A stretch of 64,000 bases of DNA from CAYRJD01 sp965205925 (GCA_965205925.1 OZ242183.1:1612001-1676000); one strand, 5' to 3'. Counted from the stretch's first letter, positions 8,390 to 18,293 are shown. The notes: generated by a model from the sequence alone, not told the origin. Translations and numbers: made by a program.

Positions 8390-9387
8390 CTAACCGAAAT
8401 CAAGATCTTCCCGACATTGGCATTGGTCGCCATGTATTCGTGAGCCTGCGCGATCTGATCCATTTCATACGTTGAATCAACCACCGGGTGTAACTGTCCG
8501 GTGTTAAAGAACTCCAGCAGCTCTGAGATAAAGCTCTGGTTAGCTTCGATTTTTTGTTCAATCGGCCGTGACCGCAACACCGTCCCAATAAGCGCCGCTC
8601 GCTTCGGCATCAGCATGCCAAGTGGAAAATCTGCAGTGGCAGAACCCATCACACCCACCTGAATAATTCGTCCCTGCACGCGCAGACAGTCGATGTTGGG
8701 CTTTACATAGTCGCCACCGATCACATCTAGCACCACATCGACGCCTTGACCTTGCGTCCAGATCTTTACCTCTTCTGCAAAGTCTTGACTCCCGTAGTCC
8801 ACTACCAGATCCGCACCAAGGCTGGTGCAAGCAGCCACCTTTGATGCCGAGCAGGTAACCGCTACCTGCGCACCGATCGCCTTACAGATTTGAATAGCTG
8901 CGGTGCCAACACCAGAAGCTCCAGCATGCACCAACGCCTTGGCTCCTGACCGCAATCCGCCTTGGGAAACCAATGCGTCATGAGCGGTCATAAACACTTC
9001 CGGAATGGCCGCTGCCTGATCAAGAGAAACCGCTTTTGGTACGCGTTGCAGCATTCGCTCGTGCGTTACGATCCGCTCGGCCATACCGGCGCCAGACACA
9101 ATCCCCATCACCTCGTCACCAACCGACCAGCTGGTAGCAGAGTTGGCACTGAACACCTGACTGCCGATGGCGGCGATACAGCCGGCAAACTCCACTCCTG
9201 GGATTTCGTGCTCGGGCTTGGGCCCTGGTGCGGGGTACAAGCCCATTCGTTGCAATAAATCCGCACGATTCATAGCGGAGTAAGCCACGTCTACCAAGAC
9301 GTCGTCAGGACCAGGTTCCGGCTCGGGCACATCGAGAACTTTCAGCACCTCGGGGCCACCGTGTTCGGTAATAACTACTGCCTTCAT
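8386..9387 (-). CDS. NADPH:quinone reductase / zinc-independent MDR oxidoreductase (PIG3-like)
   Basis: A 333-residue medium-chain dehydrogenase/reductase. The N-terminal GroES-like domain begins MKAVVITEHGGPEVLKV. The Rossmann domain carries VHAGASGVGTAAIQICKAIGA, the NADP-binding motif of quinone reductases and PIG3 proteins, and the zinc-ligand set of alcohol dehydrogenases is not evident. Probably reduces quinones or enones using NADPH in the cytoplasm. The start ATG has a clear AGAGGAGA site. It converges with citrate synthase (4-bp overlap) and diverges from the acyl-CoA dehydrogenase, with which it shares a 74-base promoter region. Confidence 0.88.
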   Translation of the reverse strand: MKAVVITEHGGPEVLKVLDVPEPEPGPDDVLVDVAYSAMNRADLLQRMGLYPAPGPKPEHEIPGVEFAGCIAAIGSQVFSANSATSWSVGDEVMGIVSGAGMAERIVTHERMLQRVPKAVSLDQAAAIPEVFMTAHDALVSQGGLRSGAKALVHAGASGVGTAAIQICKAIGAQVAVTCSASKVAACTSLGADLVVDYGSQDFAEEVKIWTQGQGVDVVLDVIGGDYVKPNIDCLRVQGRIIQVGVMGSATADFPLGMLMPKRAALIGTVLRSRPIEQKIEANQSFISELLEFFNTGQLHPVVDSTYEMDQIAQAHEYMATNANVGKILISVS

Positions 9388-9461
9388 GCGTCTTTGTCTC
9401 CTCTAGGAACCAGGCCTGTTTGATTGCGCCACCGTAATCGCCAGCAATACCCTCAGCTGTT

Positions 9462-10574
9462 GTGGATCACAACTGGCCCGATGAGCTCACGGATCTAGCG
9501 CTTGAAGCCAAAGAATGGGCTCTGAATGCCACTGAAGATCTGTTCAGGTGCGATGACGGCTGGTTAACCGGCTACTCCCAGGAGTTCACACGCCGCCTCG
9601 GTGAACGTGGCTGGATTGGCATTACCTGGCCTGAATCGGTTGGCGGTGGTGGACGCCCAGAGATCGAACGCTTCATCATTACCGAACAGCTACTACTAGC
9701 TGGCGCGCCCATGGCTGGTTCGTTTTTTCCTGATCGTCAGATCGGCCCGGTTTTGTTGACGTATGGCACCTCTGAGCAGCAGGAACGCTTTTTGCCAGAC
9801 ATGAGAAACGGCACTTCACAATGGTGTATCGGCATGAGTGAACCAGACGCGGGTTCTGACGTGTCAGCGATTAGTACCACCGCAACGCGCGACGGGGACA
9901 GGTTCATTGTCAATGGGCGCAAAATCTGGACCAGTGGAGCCGCTAGCGCCGACTGGTGCTACCTGATCTGTCGCACCGACCCGCACGCTCCGGCGCATAA
10001 AGGCCTGAGCGAGCTGATCGTTGCTATGGATTCGCCGGGGATCGCGGTCAATCCGATTACCGACAGTTCCGGTGACGCTCACTTCAATGAGGTTGTTTTT
10101 GACGATGTTGCCGTGCCTGTCGACAATCTGGTGGGCGAGCTAAACAACAGCTTTGGGCAGACAATGCGCCAACTCGAGCATGAGCGCGGCGGCATTGACC
10201 GCCTGGCGTCTAACCAACGCCTCTATAACGACACCTTGCCTCAGGTAGAGCTCAGTGATCCTCTGATGCGTCAAGAAGTGGCAAGGATCGAAACTGGTTA
10301 CCGGATTGGTCGCCAGATGGTGTTGCGCAATGTGTTGAAGCAAACACCATTTCCGCAATATTCGGCCGTAACAAAGACTTGGTGCACCGAGTTTGAGCAA
10401 ACCGTTGCCAGCTTCATTGGTCGCGTTAACGCGACACACACGATGTTGGCTAATCGAGCGTCGCGCAATGTGGTCTATGCGCCTGCTTACACGATCATGG
10501 GTGGCACGACTCAGATTTTGCGCAACATCATCGGAGAACGAATCTTGCAACTACCTCGTTCGCCCAGGCCGTGA
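9462..10574 (+). CDS. Acyl-CoA dehydrogenase
   Basis: FAD-dependent acyl-CoA dehydrogenase (370 residues) oxidising an acyl-CoA or steroid/branched acyl-CoA to the enoyl form. Family signatures are WCIGMSEPDAGSDVSAI (FAD/substrate site), NGRKIWTSGA and the C-terminal GGTTQILRNIIGERIL. At the place where medium-chain enzymes have catalytic Glu (YEGT) this protein has MGGT, as in many actinobacterial FadE proteins; the base may be the Glu in QLEHERGG, as in isovaleryl-CoA dehydrogenase, or come from a partner subunit. The start is GTG without an obvious ribosome binding site. A phosphatase gene follows after 7 bases, suggesting cotranscription. Confidence 0.9.
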   Translation: MDHNWPDELTDLALEAKEWALNATEDLFRCDDGWLTGYSQEFTRRLGERGWIGITWPESVGGGGRPEIERFIITEQLLLAGAPMAGSFFPDRQIGPVLLTYGTSEQQERFLPDMRNGTSQWCIGMSEPDAGSDVSAISTTATRDGDRFIVNGRKIWTSGAASADWCYLICRTDPHAPAHKGLSELIVAMDSPGIAVNPITDSSGDAHFNEVVFDDVAVPVDNLVGELNNSFGQTMRQLEHERGGIDRLASNQRLYNDTLPQVELSDPLMRQEVARIETGYRIGRQMVLRNVLKQTPFPQYSAVTKTWCTEFEQTVASFIGRVNATHTMLANRASRNVVYAPAYTIMGGTTQILRNIIGERILQLPRSPRP

Positions 10575-10581
10575 AACTGCT

Positions 10582-11367
10582 ATGACAAGCGACAGCAATC
10601 TGAACACCAGCAACTGGGTGCCACTTGAAGGCGCTATGAACGTACGAGACATCGGCGGTTGGATCACGCGCGACGATCACCGCATTCGCATTGGAGCTCT
10701 ATATCGCGGTGACCGGTTATGCAATCTCACCGAGGATGATCTGGACGAGTTAGCCGACCGTGGCATTCGCACGGTGATCGACTTTCGTGCATCCGATGAA
10801 ATCGAGCGTGACCCCTCTCGCTTGTGGAACAGCGTAAATAACGTCGTTTCGTTGCCGGTACAAGAACGCAACGTGCAACCCACCGCTTTGCTAGATCGAA
10901 TCTTGGCTCGACAGATCACTTCTATGAACGAGGCTGAGATGGTGGAGGTCTATCTTCACCTGCTGCATGACAATGCCATCCAGTTTGCGCGCTTCGTTGC
11001 CCTTGTTGCCGATACAGATAACTGGCCGTTGCTGTATCACTGCACGGCTGGCAAAGACCGAACCGGTATTGCCACCGCGTTGGTGCATGAGATCTGCGCA
11101 GTGCCCCGGCCGCAGGTGTTAGACGAGTATTGCGTGACCAACGAACAACGCTCCAAGCAAAGAATCGCTGAGTTGGCTGAGATCTTTGAGCGTGAGGGCA
11201 TTGACCTAGAAGCGGTAAAACCATTGCTGATGGCACCGCGTTCGGTGCTGGCGGACGCTCTAAAACAACTAGATGACGTACACAGCGGAGCCGAGAGTTT
11301 TCTAATAACTCAAGGTGGTTTGGATCCGTCCGTTCCAGACGAGCTGCGAAACAACCTGGTTATCTAG
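10582..11367 (+). CDS. Tyrosine/serine protein phosphatase (Y_phosphatase3 family)
   Basis: A 261-residue dual-specificity-type phosphatase. The catalytic loop is HCTAGKDRTG, with nucleophile Cys154 and Arg160 of the CX5R motif. The N-terminal GAMNVRDIGGW followed by LYRGDRL is typical of the actinobacterial and fungal family that includes mycobacterial PtpB. The frame is open further upstream, but the ATG at 10582 is chosen because it follows the acyl-CoA dehydrogenase stop by 7 bases and the protein motif begins shortly after. It may act on phosphoproteins or phosphoinositides; the substrate is not deducible. Confidence 0.88.
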   Translation: MTSDSNLNTSNWVPLEGAMNVRDIGGWITRDDHRIRIGALYRGDRLCNLTEDDLDELADRGIRTVIDFRASDEIERDPSRLWNSVNNVVSLPVQERNVQPTALLDRILARQITSMNEAEMVEVYLHLLHDNAIQFARFVALVADTDNWPLLYHCTAGKDRTGIATALVHEICAVPRPQVLDEYCVTNEQRSKQRIAELAEIFEREGIDLEAVKPLLMAPRSVLADALKQLDDVHSGAESFLITQGGLDPSVPDELRNNLVI

Positions 11368-11384
11368 CTGCGTTATTTGCCGGC

Positions 11385-12281
11385 CTAGACATCAACCACC
11401 TCGAAACGCCAGGCCGACCCTTCGGCCACTAAACGCCCCGCTGTACGACCGGCGAAGTGTGTACCGATTACTAATCGGCCATCAGCCCAGCGTTTGTATG
11501 CCTCAAAACGAGTGCTTGTTGACATGTCGGTTCGCCAGTCCGCGGTTGAAGCAAGATCGGGATGCGCGAACTGCACCGGGCTGTGAGTCATGTCACCGGT
11601 GATCACGGCGCACTCCCCCTCGGATTCGACCACAACGCTGACATGACCTGGCGTGTGACCTGGCGTTGGTTCGAGGCGTACACAGGAGTTGATCTGATGA
11701 TCGTTTTCAACCAAGCGGCTTAGACCCGCGTCCACTACCGGCTGTATGGAATCCTCAAACACCGGGCCGTAGTTTTGGGGTTCGTTACGCCAAAACTCAA
11801 ACTCCTCAGCAACAAATAAGTATTCGGCTTTTGGGAACGTCGGCACCCAGTCACCACTCACCTGATGCGTGTTCCACCCCACATGATCAACATGCAGGTG
11901 CGTACTGATGACGGTGTTGATGTCGCCGGGTTTGAAACCAGCATCAGCCAGCTCACCCAAAAAGTTCGTAGACAAGTCACCAAACGGTTCTGCGCCGGGA
12001 CGCGACTTGCCGTTGCCTGCACAAGTGTCAACTATCACGATGCCCTCAGCTGTCTCAACCACTAGCGCATGTAACGCCAACTTGAGGCGGCCATCATCGG
12101 TCACAAAGTCAGGACGCAACCAATCGTGACGATCTACAACCTCGTCAGCACCTGGCAGCAACGCCGAGAAAGGCCAGTCCATCTCAATTTCAGTAACTTT
12201 GCTGACCGTTGCGGCGCCAATCTTCCACTGTAGATAGGGGTGAGTACTTGTGCTTACGGGCATTACGGCAGAATACGACAT
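11385..12281 (-). CDS. Metallo-beta-lactamase-fold hydrolase
   Basis: A 298-residue MBL-fold protein. The zinc motif HXHXDH is visible as HLHVDH at residues 128-133, with further ligands in TPGHTPGH and ITGDMTHSP. The arrangement resembles the lactonase/phosphodiesterase-like branch (AHL-lactonase relatives), but the substrate is unknown. The ATG at 12281 leaves only 5 bases to the divergent membrane-protein gene; an internal ATG at 12263 (MPVSTS) is a reasonable alternative. Neither has a convincing ribosome binding site. Confidence 0.85.
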   Translation of the reverse strand: MSYSAVMPVSTSTHPYLQWKIGAATVSKVTEIEMDWPFSALLPGADEVVDRHDWLRPDFVTDDGRLKLALHALVVETAEGIVIVDTCAGNGKSRPGAEPFGDLSTNFLGELADAGFKPGDINTVISTHLHVDHVGWNTHQVSGDWVPTFPKAEYLFVAEEFEFWRNEPQNYGPVFEDSIQPVVDAGLSRLVENDHQINSCVRLEPTPGHTPGHVSVVVESEGECAVITGDMTHSPVQFAHPDLASTADWRTDMSTSTRFEAYKRWADGRLVIGTHFAGRTAGRLVAEGSAWRFEVVDV

Positions 12282-12286
12282 TCACC

Positions 12287-12739
12287 ATGAGTTCAACTGA
12301 GTTACCGCCAGAACAACCAGGCAACGAAGACCCTGACGGCTTCATGGATGACGGTCGTCTTGATTTCCGTGAAGCAGCAGTACTTGCCGAATATGAAACC
12401 GGCAAGCGTGAACCAACCGCTCGTTCCGCCTGGTACCACGTTCTTGTTCGCATGGTGCGAATCGGATTTGGGGTTTCCCTTATTGGGCTTGGTGGAGCCA
12501 TGTTGGTGCTACCTGGACCGGGGTTGTTGGTGATCGCTATCGGGTTGGGGGTATTGGCGCGTGACATCGCTTGGGCTGATCGACTGCTTCAAAAAGTTAG
12601 GGAGCGTTTGCCGACTAACGAGCAAGGCAAGTTGCCTCGCTCAACCATTGTGACGATGGTGTTGTTAGCGCTAGCGGGAATCACGCTTTCGCTGGCCTAC
12701 GCGTTCGGCGACTGGAGCATCTTTTTCTGGCGCAGCTAG
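12287..12739 (+). CDS. PGPGW-family transmembrane protein
   Basis: A 150-residue membrane protein with a hydrophilic N-terminus of about 60 residues, then two or three hydrophobic segments. The first contains LVLPGPGLLVIAIGLGVLA, matching the PGPGW motif family (TIGR02611-like proteins), whose function is unknown. The ATG at 12287 is used rather than upstream in-frame codons because upstream sequence overlaps the divergent MBL gene. It ends 5 bases before the convergent fumarase stop. Confidence 0.75.
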   Translation: MSSTELPPEQPGNEDPDGFMDDGRLDFREAAVLAEYETGKREPTARSAWYHVLVRMVRIGFGVSLIGLGGAMLVLPGPGLLVIAIGLGVLARDIAWADRLLQKVRERLPTNEQGKLPRSTIVTMVLLALAGITLSLAYAFGDWSIFFWRS

Positions 12740-12744
12740 CTCTC

Positions 12745-14415
12745 TTAAGAGTTAGCCATATCGGTGATAGCCACTGGCGTGCTGACTTCAGCGAAGAAGT
12801 CGTTGCCTTTGTCGTCGATCACTACAAACGCTGGGAAGTTTTCCACCTCAATCTTCCAAACCGCTTCTAGTCCCAGCTCGCGATACTCCAGCACCTCAAC
12901 GTGACGAATGGAGTTTTTAGCCAGTAGTGCCGCTGGCCCGCCGATAGAGCCCAAGTAAAATCCTCCGTGCTTGGCGCACGCCTCTACCACCTTGCGCGCC
13001 CGATTGCCCTTCGCCAGCATCACTAAGCTTCCGCCAGCGGCCTGAAACTGCTCCACGTATGAGTCCATGCGGCCAGCGGTGGTTGGCCCAAAGCTGCCAG
13101 ATGCCAGACCTTCGGGGGTTTTGGCTGGTCCGGCGTAATAAACGGGCAAGTCTCGCATGTAGCTCGGCATTGGTTCACCCGCGTCCAGACGATCTTTGAT
13201 CTTGGCGTGCGCAGAATCTCGCGCTACCACCAATGTGCCGGTAAGTGCCAGGCGAGTCTTTACCGGATATTTGCTTAGCTCGGCTCGCACCGCGTCCATT
13301 GGTTGGTTGAGGTCAATATTCACAACGTCTTGGGACAGATCTTCTTGCACGACATCGGGCAGGTATTTGGCTGGATCAGTTTCCAACTGCTCTAAGAACA
13401 CACCGGATTCGGTGATCTTGGCTAGTGCTTGCCGGTCCGCCGAACATGACACAGCTATGGCTACCGGGCAGCTGGCTGCGTGACGCGGTAAACGCACCAC
13501 TCGCACGTCGTGGCAGAAATACTTGCCGCCAAATTGTGCGCCGATTCCAAACTGCGTTGTGAGTTCGAGAATCTTCTTTTCCCACTCCAAATCTCTGAAC
13601 GCTTGGCCCGCAGCGGAGCCTTGCGACGGCAGCGTGTCAAGATATTTGGCCGAGGCATATTTAGCGGTCTTCAGTGAAAACTCAGCAGATGTGCCTCCTA
13701 TCACCACCGCCAAGTGATACGGCGGGCAGGCCGAAGTGCCTATTTTGCGCAACTCTTCATCCAAGAACTGCAGCAAGCTGGTCGGGTTTAACAGGGCTTT
13801 TGTCTCCTGGTACAAGAAGCTTTTGTTAGCTGAGCCACCGCCTTTCGCCATAAAAACAAGTTCATACGTCAGAGCTTGTTCGGGGCTGGGTTCGGCGTAA
13901 ATCTCAATTTGAGCAGGCATGTTGTTGCCAGTGTTGACTTCTTCAAAAATCGACGTAGGCGCAAGCTGGGAGTAGCGCAGGTTTGAAGTTTGGAAAGTGT
14001 CAAACACGCCTCGACTGATGGCAGCATGATCGTCACCGTCGGTCAGAACGTGCGCGCCCTTGTGCCCCCAGATGATGGCGGTGCCGGTGTCTTGGCAACC
14101 TGGTAGCACCCCGCCGGCTGCGATGTTGGCATTCTTGAGTAGTTCCAGCGCTACAAATCGATCGTTGGGTGAAGCTTCACCGTCGGTCAGAATGCTTGCT
14201 AGTTGACTGAGGTGTTGCGGTCGTAGGAGGTGCGCTATGTCTCGCATGGCCTCAGCGGTTAACGAACGGATTGCCTCGGTAGGCACCTCTAGAAATGTTC
14301 GATCGGCTGCGCTGATGGTGCGTATGCCTGCCTCATCAGCGGTGGCTAGCTGCCGATAAGTAACACTTTCATCGTGTCGTATCGGGAGCATTTCTGCGTA
14401 TGCGAAATCATCCAT
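12745..14415 (-). CDS. fumA: Fumarate hydratase, class I (iron-sulfur)
   Basis: A 556-residue single-chain class I fumarase converting fumarate and malate. The N-terminal alpha domain includes LLKNANIAAGGVLPGCQDTG, in part, with a cluster-ligand Cys. The middle part has the MAKGGGSANKSFLYQ segment, and the C-terminal beta domain has SFGPTTAGRMDSY and the AEVSTPVAITD end. Class I enzymes carry an oxygen-sensitive [4Fe-4S] cluster. It belongs with the aconitase and citrate synthase nearby. It converges with the PGPGW protein gene, and a 37-base gap separates it from the thiamine transporter operon upstream. Confidence 0.95.
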   Translation of the reverse strand: MDDFAYAEMLPIRHDESVTYRQLATADEAGIRTISAADRTFLEVPTEAIRSLTAEAMRDIAHLLRPQHLSQLASILTDGEASPNDRFVALELLKNANIAAGGVLPGCQDTGTAIIWGHKGAHVLTDGDDHAAISRGVFDTFQTSNLRYSQLAPTSIFEEVNTGNNMPAQIEIYAEPSPEQALTYELVFMAKGGGSANKSFLYQETKALLNPTSLLQFLDEELRKIGTSACPPYHLAVVIGGTSAEFSLKTAKYASAKYLDTLPSQGSAAGQAFRDLEWEKKILELTTQFGIGAQFGGKYFCHDVRVVRLPRHAASCPVAIAVSCSADRQALAKITESGVFLEQLETDPAKYLPDVVQEDLSQDVVNIDLNQPMDAVRAELSKYPVKTRLALTGTLVVARDSAHAKIKDRLDAGEPMPSYMRDLPVYYAGPAKTPEGLASGSFGPTTAGRMDSYVEQFQAAGGSLVMLAKGNRARKVVEACAKHGGFYLGSIGGPAALLAKNSIRHVEVLEYRELGLEAVWKIEVENFPAFVVIDDKGNDFFAEVSTPVAITDMANS

Positions 14416-14452
14416 AGACGGCTTCAGGCTAGGCCTTTTTCGGGAGCCCTTT

Positions 14453-15532
14453 TCAAGAGTGCAAAGTGTTTAGCGGTATTAAGGCATCGGATCTAATGTG
14501 CAGGGATACTTCTGTGCCGAACGATGCAGCTTGTTCGCTGTGCACCTCTAGCTCAACCTGTAGTTCAACCTGACCTTGTGGTGTCACCGCTATCTGTGTT
14601 TCGTAGTGAGCGCCTGCGAAACGGCAGCTAGCAACGGTGCCACGCAGTACGGCATCGCTACCAGTTGGGTTAGTTGTTAGCCAGTTGTTCGATATCGGGT
14701 GCAACTGGATTAAGTCGGCACGGATACCAACATGAGTGCAGCCCTCAAATTCGGCTGTGCTAGCTGGCACAGTGCTAGCTGCTAGTTCTTGCCATTGCTC
14801 AATCTCAAATGTATTTCGGTATCCAAGAAAGCGAGCAACTTCAACCAGTCCTGGACGACTCCACACCTGCTCAGGAGTGCCTACAGCAGCTAGCGCTCCG
14901 TCAAACATGACAGCTAAACGATGGCCGAGCGAAAATGCTTCGTCGTGATCGTGGGTGACGTGAATAGCAGTGACGTCTTGAGCTGACAGCAAAGGCTCCA
15001 GTTCGTCAACCAAGCGTTCACGCAATGGTCGGTCAAGCGCGCCAAACGGTTCATCTAGCAGCAACAGCTTTGGTCGCGGTGCAAGCGAGCGCGCCAACCC
15101 AACTCGCTGAGCTTCACCTCCCGACAACATCGCCACATCTCGCTTCTCGAACCCAGACAACCCGACCAGGTTCAGCATCTCTGCTACACGCTGCTCACGC
15201 TCTGGGCGACTCCAGTTTTGCATTCGCAAACCGAATTCAACATTGTCTGCCACATCAAAATGCGGGAATAGCACCTCGGATTGAAACATCAGACCGATGC
15301 CGCGCTCGTCCGGCCGTTTCCCGATCAAGTCAGCACCATTTAGCAAAACGCGACCGCTATCTAGCGGCTGCAAACCTGCAATAGCTCGCAACAAGGTGCT
15401 CTTGCCGCACCCCGAGGGGCCGAGCAGTACCAGCAGTTCGCCTTCGTTGACGGACAAGTCCAGGCCATCTAAAGCTTCGGTGGCACCAAAGTTGACGGTC
15501 GCACCTTCAAGCTGCAGTAGTGGATAGCTCAA
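14453..15532 (-). CDS. thiQ: Thiamine ABC transporter, ATP-binding protein
   Basis: A 359-residue ABC ATPase energising import. Walker A is GPSGCGKST at 38-46, the signature is LSGGEAQR near 135, followed by LLLLDEPFGALD, with the H-loop in IHVTHDHDEA. The C-terminal 130 residues form a TOBE-like regulatory domain with IRADLI. The probable start is TTG at 15532, overlapping the permease stop as TTGA. Assignment to thiamine rests on the operon order binding protein, fused permease, ATPase and on the TPP riboswitch at the head of the operon. Confidence 0.9.
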   Translation of the reverse strand: MSYPLLQLEGATVNFGATEALDGLDLSVNEGELLVLLGPSGCGKSTLLRAIAGLQPLDSGRVLLNGADLIGKRPDERGIGLMFQSEVLFPHFDVADNVEFGLRMQNWSRPEREQRVAEMLNLVGLSGFEKRDVAMLSGGEAQRVGLARSLAPRPKLLLLDEPFGALDRPLRERLVDELEPLLSAQDVTAIHVTHDHDEAFSLGHRLAVMFDGALAAVGTPEQVWSRPGLVEVARFLGYRNTFEIEQWQELAASTVPASTAEFEGCTHVGIRADLIQLHPISNNWLTTNPTGSDAVLRGTVASCRFAGAHYETQIAVTPQGQVELQVELEVHSEQAASFGTEVSLHIRSDALIPLNTLHS

Positions 15533-17172
15533 AACACTCCCTCGTCCGTGCGTCTAAGTCTTTCAATCGCCAACACCGCAGCAGCAGTTATCACCATCAA
15601 CACGACAGCCAACGCCAGAGCCTGTCCCCGTAAAGCCTCGCCAGGCGTCCCTAGTAACCGAAACAACACAAGCGGTGCGGTCAAAGTGTCCGACCCGCGC
15701 GGTAAAAATGCCGTAGCGCCGAACTCACCTAGCGATATCGCAAAAGAGAACGCCGCTCCGACTGCAACACTGCGCGAAATGATTGGGACGTCAATCTCTC
15801 GCCAGATGCGACCAGGCGCAGCACCTAGCACCGCCGCGCTCTCGTGCAAACGTTCGTCGATTCCGCGCAGGGTTGGCACCACTGTGCGAACCACAAACGG
15901 CAAACCCACCAAGGCGTGCGCTAGCGGAATAATCCAGCGAGAGGTTCGCAGATCTAACGGTGGCTGGTCTAACGCCAACAAGATGCCGATGCCAACCGTT
16001 ACGGCGGAAACTCCAAGTGGCATCGTCAGAACTAGGTCAAACACCCTTGTGAGAGGCTTCGTTGCAGCCGAACGTGCTCCACGCACGGCCACCACGGACG
16101 CGGCTACACCAACGATCGTTGCAATGCCAGTTGCCACCACTGCGAAGAGCAACGAGTTTCCCAAGGCTCTGGCTGCGCTGACCGGTAAGAGATTCACACG
16201 GTCGGTCAAGGAGGTGAAATTCGTCAGCGAATAACCACCACCAGCACGCAGTGCTTGTTCGCAAAGTATGACAATCGGCAAACCAATCAAAGTTGTCAAC
16301 AAGACAACGTTGACTAATAGCAACGGGTAGTTACGGGTGATTACAGAGCGCCCTGCAGGGCGACGAGCCAGGGAATATCTTCGCTCGAAACGTGTAGCTA
16401 CCGCTACCAGCACCACCACGGCTACTAGCTGGACAACAGCCAAAGCTGCAGCCGTATCAAAATCAATACGTGTAACTGCATAGCGATAGATCTCGGTCTC
16501 AAGCGTGACGCGTGTAGGACCACCCAAGATGAGAATGACTCCAAACGAGGTGAAAGAGAAAAGAAAAGTAATCACGGCCGCTACCACCACGGCCGGGCGC
16601 AACATCGGCCAGGTGATATGCGTCAGAATTTGGCGCGGGCTAGCCCCAAGCGATGCGGCCGCATCACCGATTTGACGATCTAGTCCCGCCCACCAAGAAC
16701 CGACCACTCGCACCACCACTGCGTAGTTAAAGAACATATGCGCAAGCAAAATCGCCCAAACAGTGTGACGCAAAGAGATAAGCCCATCATCGCCGGAGAG
16801 ACCCAAACGCTTGAACGTCGCATCGAAAGCACTGGCGACCACCACGGTTGGCAGCACAAACGGCACCGCAATAAGCGCTCGCATCAAGCGACGCGCACGT
16901 GGGCGCATGCGCGCTAACCAAGCAGAGGCTGGCAACCCGACTGCCAGAGTGAGCACAGTAGAAAGAGCCGCCTGCCAAAACGTAAACCAGATGACGTTGA
17001 GATGGCTGGTGGAGCTAAGCACACCAACCAAACCGCTTAGCCCTTTGGCTACAACCGTGATTATCGGATAGGCAAAAAACACCGCTATAAATGCGGCAGG
17101 TAGCAGCGCTAGTGCAACAAGCAGCAACCCAGTCCAGCTTTGCTGACTGGTGTTGGTGCTAGCTCTAGGCAC
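15529..17172 (-). CDS. thiP: Thiamine ABC transporter, fused permease
   Basis: A 547-residue inner-membrane permease made of two fused binding-protein-dependent transport domains, as in ThiP and the FbpB family. Each half has about six hydrophobic helices and an EAA loop: DAAASLGASPRQILTHITWP in the first, and ESAAVLGAAPGRIWREIDVP in the second. The gene follows the binding-protein gene by 40 bases and overlaps the ATPase gene by 4. A function in iron or spermidine transport would be the alternative from domain structure alone; the riboswitch argues for thiamine or a derivative. Confidence 0.9.
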   Translation of the reverse strand: MPRASTNTSQQSWTGLLLVALALLPAAFIAVFFAYPIITVVAKGLSGLVGVLSSTSHLNVIWFTFWQAALSTVLTLAVGLPASAWLARMRPRARRLMRALIAVPFVLPTVVVASAFDATFKRLGLSGDDGLISLRHTVWAILLAHMFFNYAVVVRVVGSWWAGLDRQIGDAAASLGASPRQILTHITWPMLRPAVVVAAVITFLFSFTSFGVILILGGPTRVTLETEIYRYAVTRIDFDTAAALAVVQLVAVVVLVAVATRFERRYSLARRPAGRSVITRNYPLLLVNVVLLTTLIGLPIVILCEQALRAGGGYSLTNFTSLTDRVNLLPVSAARALGNSLLFAVVATGIATIVGVAASVVAVRGARSAATKPLTRVFDLVLTMPLGVSAVTVGIGILLALDQPPLDLRTSRWIIPLAHALVGLPFVVRTVVPTLRGIDERLHESAAVLGAAPGRIWREIDVPIISRSVAVGAAFSFAISLGEFGATAFLPRGSDTLTAPLVLFRLLGTPGEALRGQALALAVVLMVITAAAVLAIERLRRTDEGVF

Positions 17173-17212
17173 AGTTGAGTTGTTCGCTAGTACAAGTAGC
17201 TACTGCGAATAT

Positions 17213-18286
17213 CTAGCGCAAGGTGATTTCGACCCATCGCTGAGTCCAAGCGTCGCGGTTTTCTTCGATTTGCGACGCAGGCAGTGACAAGGGATTTTCG
17301 GGTATGGCCGTGTGGTCGAAGAACACTTGCGGAAGTTGCGCACCTCCCAGTACAGGAAAGACGAACATATTGGCTGGCACGTCTTCCTGGAAGCGTTGCG
17401 AAAGCATGAAGTCGATCAGCGCTTGGGATGCAGCCTGATGTTCAGTGCCGTTTAGTATTCCGGCGTATTCCACTTGCCGAAAACAGGTGTCAGTGATGAC
17501 ACCTGTTGGTGCTGCGCCGACAGGTCCGTCGGCAAACATGACCTCAGCTGGCGGGCTGGATGCATATGACACGACAAGCGGCCGGTTGCCGCCGCCGGCA
17601 ATGAACTCGCCGTTGTAAGCGGAATTCCAGTCTGAGGTGACCGATACTCCGTTGGTTCGCAGATCAGCCCAGAAGTTCTCCCATCCGTCTCCGAAACGTG
17701 CAATGGTCGCTAGCAGAAAGGCCAGTCCGGGCGAAGAAGTTTCGGGGTGCTGCACAACAAGCTGATTCGCGTATTCGGGCTGAATGAGATCCTCAAGAGT
17801 GGTCGGTGGTGGTGCACTATCACTGAAACTGTTTCTCCAGTAGTTGACACAAACGTCGCCATAGTCGATCGGTGTAACGCGATTTTGGTCATCAATTTCA
17901 AGCGCAAGCTCTGGATCGATGTCACCCAACGCCGCTGGCCGGTAGGGCACGAAGATGTCTTCGTTGAGAGCACGCGAGAGAAAAGTGTTGTCGATGCCGT
18001 AGAGAACGTCGCCCAGCGGGTTGTCTTTGTTGAGAATGGATTGTGCGACCAGCACTCCCGTGTCACCTACCGCCAGATGGTCAACGGTGACTCCAGTTTC
18101 TCGCGTGAAAGCAAGCAGAGTGTCTGGTGAAAGGGCAAACGAGTCGTGGGTGATCAAAGTGATCGTGGTGCCCTCTATCGAAGCGTCGCTTGCTGCGGAA
18201 TCGTCGCCGCAGGCCACCGTCAGCAATAGCAATGCTGCGACAGTTGCGATGGTTCGCAGTGATCTTTTTGATGTTGTTTGAGACAC
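17213..18286 (-). CDS. thiB: Thiamine-binding lipoprotein of ABC transporter
   Basis: A 357-residue extracellular solute-binding protein. The N-terminus is a lipoprotein signal peptide: basic SKRSLR, a hydrophobic stretch and the lipobox LTVAC, with Cys26 as the lipidation site. The mature part shows TITLITHDSFALS and the VAQSILNKDNPLGDVLYGIDN region typical of ThiB. It is anchored outside the membrane and delivers thiamine or its phosphates to ThiPQ. The GTG start lies 8 bases after GGAGGA, which is the 3' end of the TPP riboswitch. Confidence 0.93.
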   Translation of the reverse strand: MSQTTSKRSLRTIATVAALLLLTVACGDDSAASDASIEGTTITLITHDSFALSPDTLLAFTRETGVTVDHLAVGDTGVLVAQSILNKDNPLGDVLYGIDNTFLSRALNEDIFVPYRPAALGDIDPELALEIDDQNRVTPIDYGDVCVNYWRNSFSDSAPPPTTLEDLIQPEYANQLVVQHPETSSPGLAFLLATIARFGDGWENFWADLRTNGVSVTSDWNSAYNGEFIAGGGNRPLVVSYASSPPAEVMFADGPVGAAPTGVITDTCFRQVEYAGILNGTEHQAASQALIDFMLSQRFQEDVPANMFVFPVLGGAQLPQVFFDHTAIPENPLSLPASQIEENRDAWTQRWVEITLR

Positions 18287-18293
18287 AGTTATC

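Noticed and set aside
15548..16234. 228-residue plus-strand frame within thiP
   Set aside because: Antisense to transmembrane coding sequence; composition (Ala, Thr, Asn, Arg rich) reflects the complement of hydrophobic codons.
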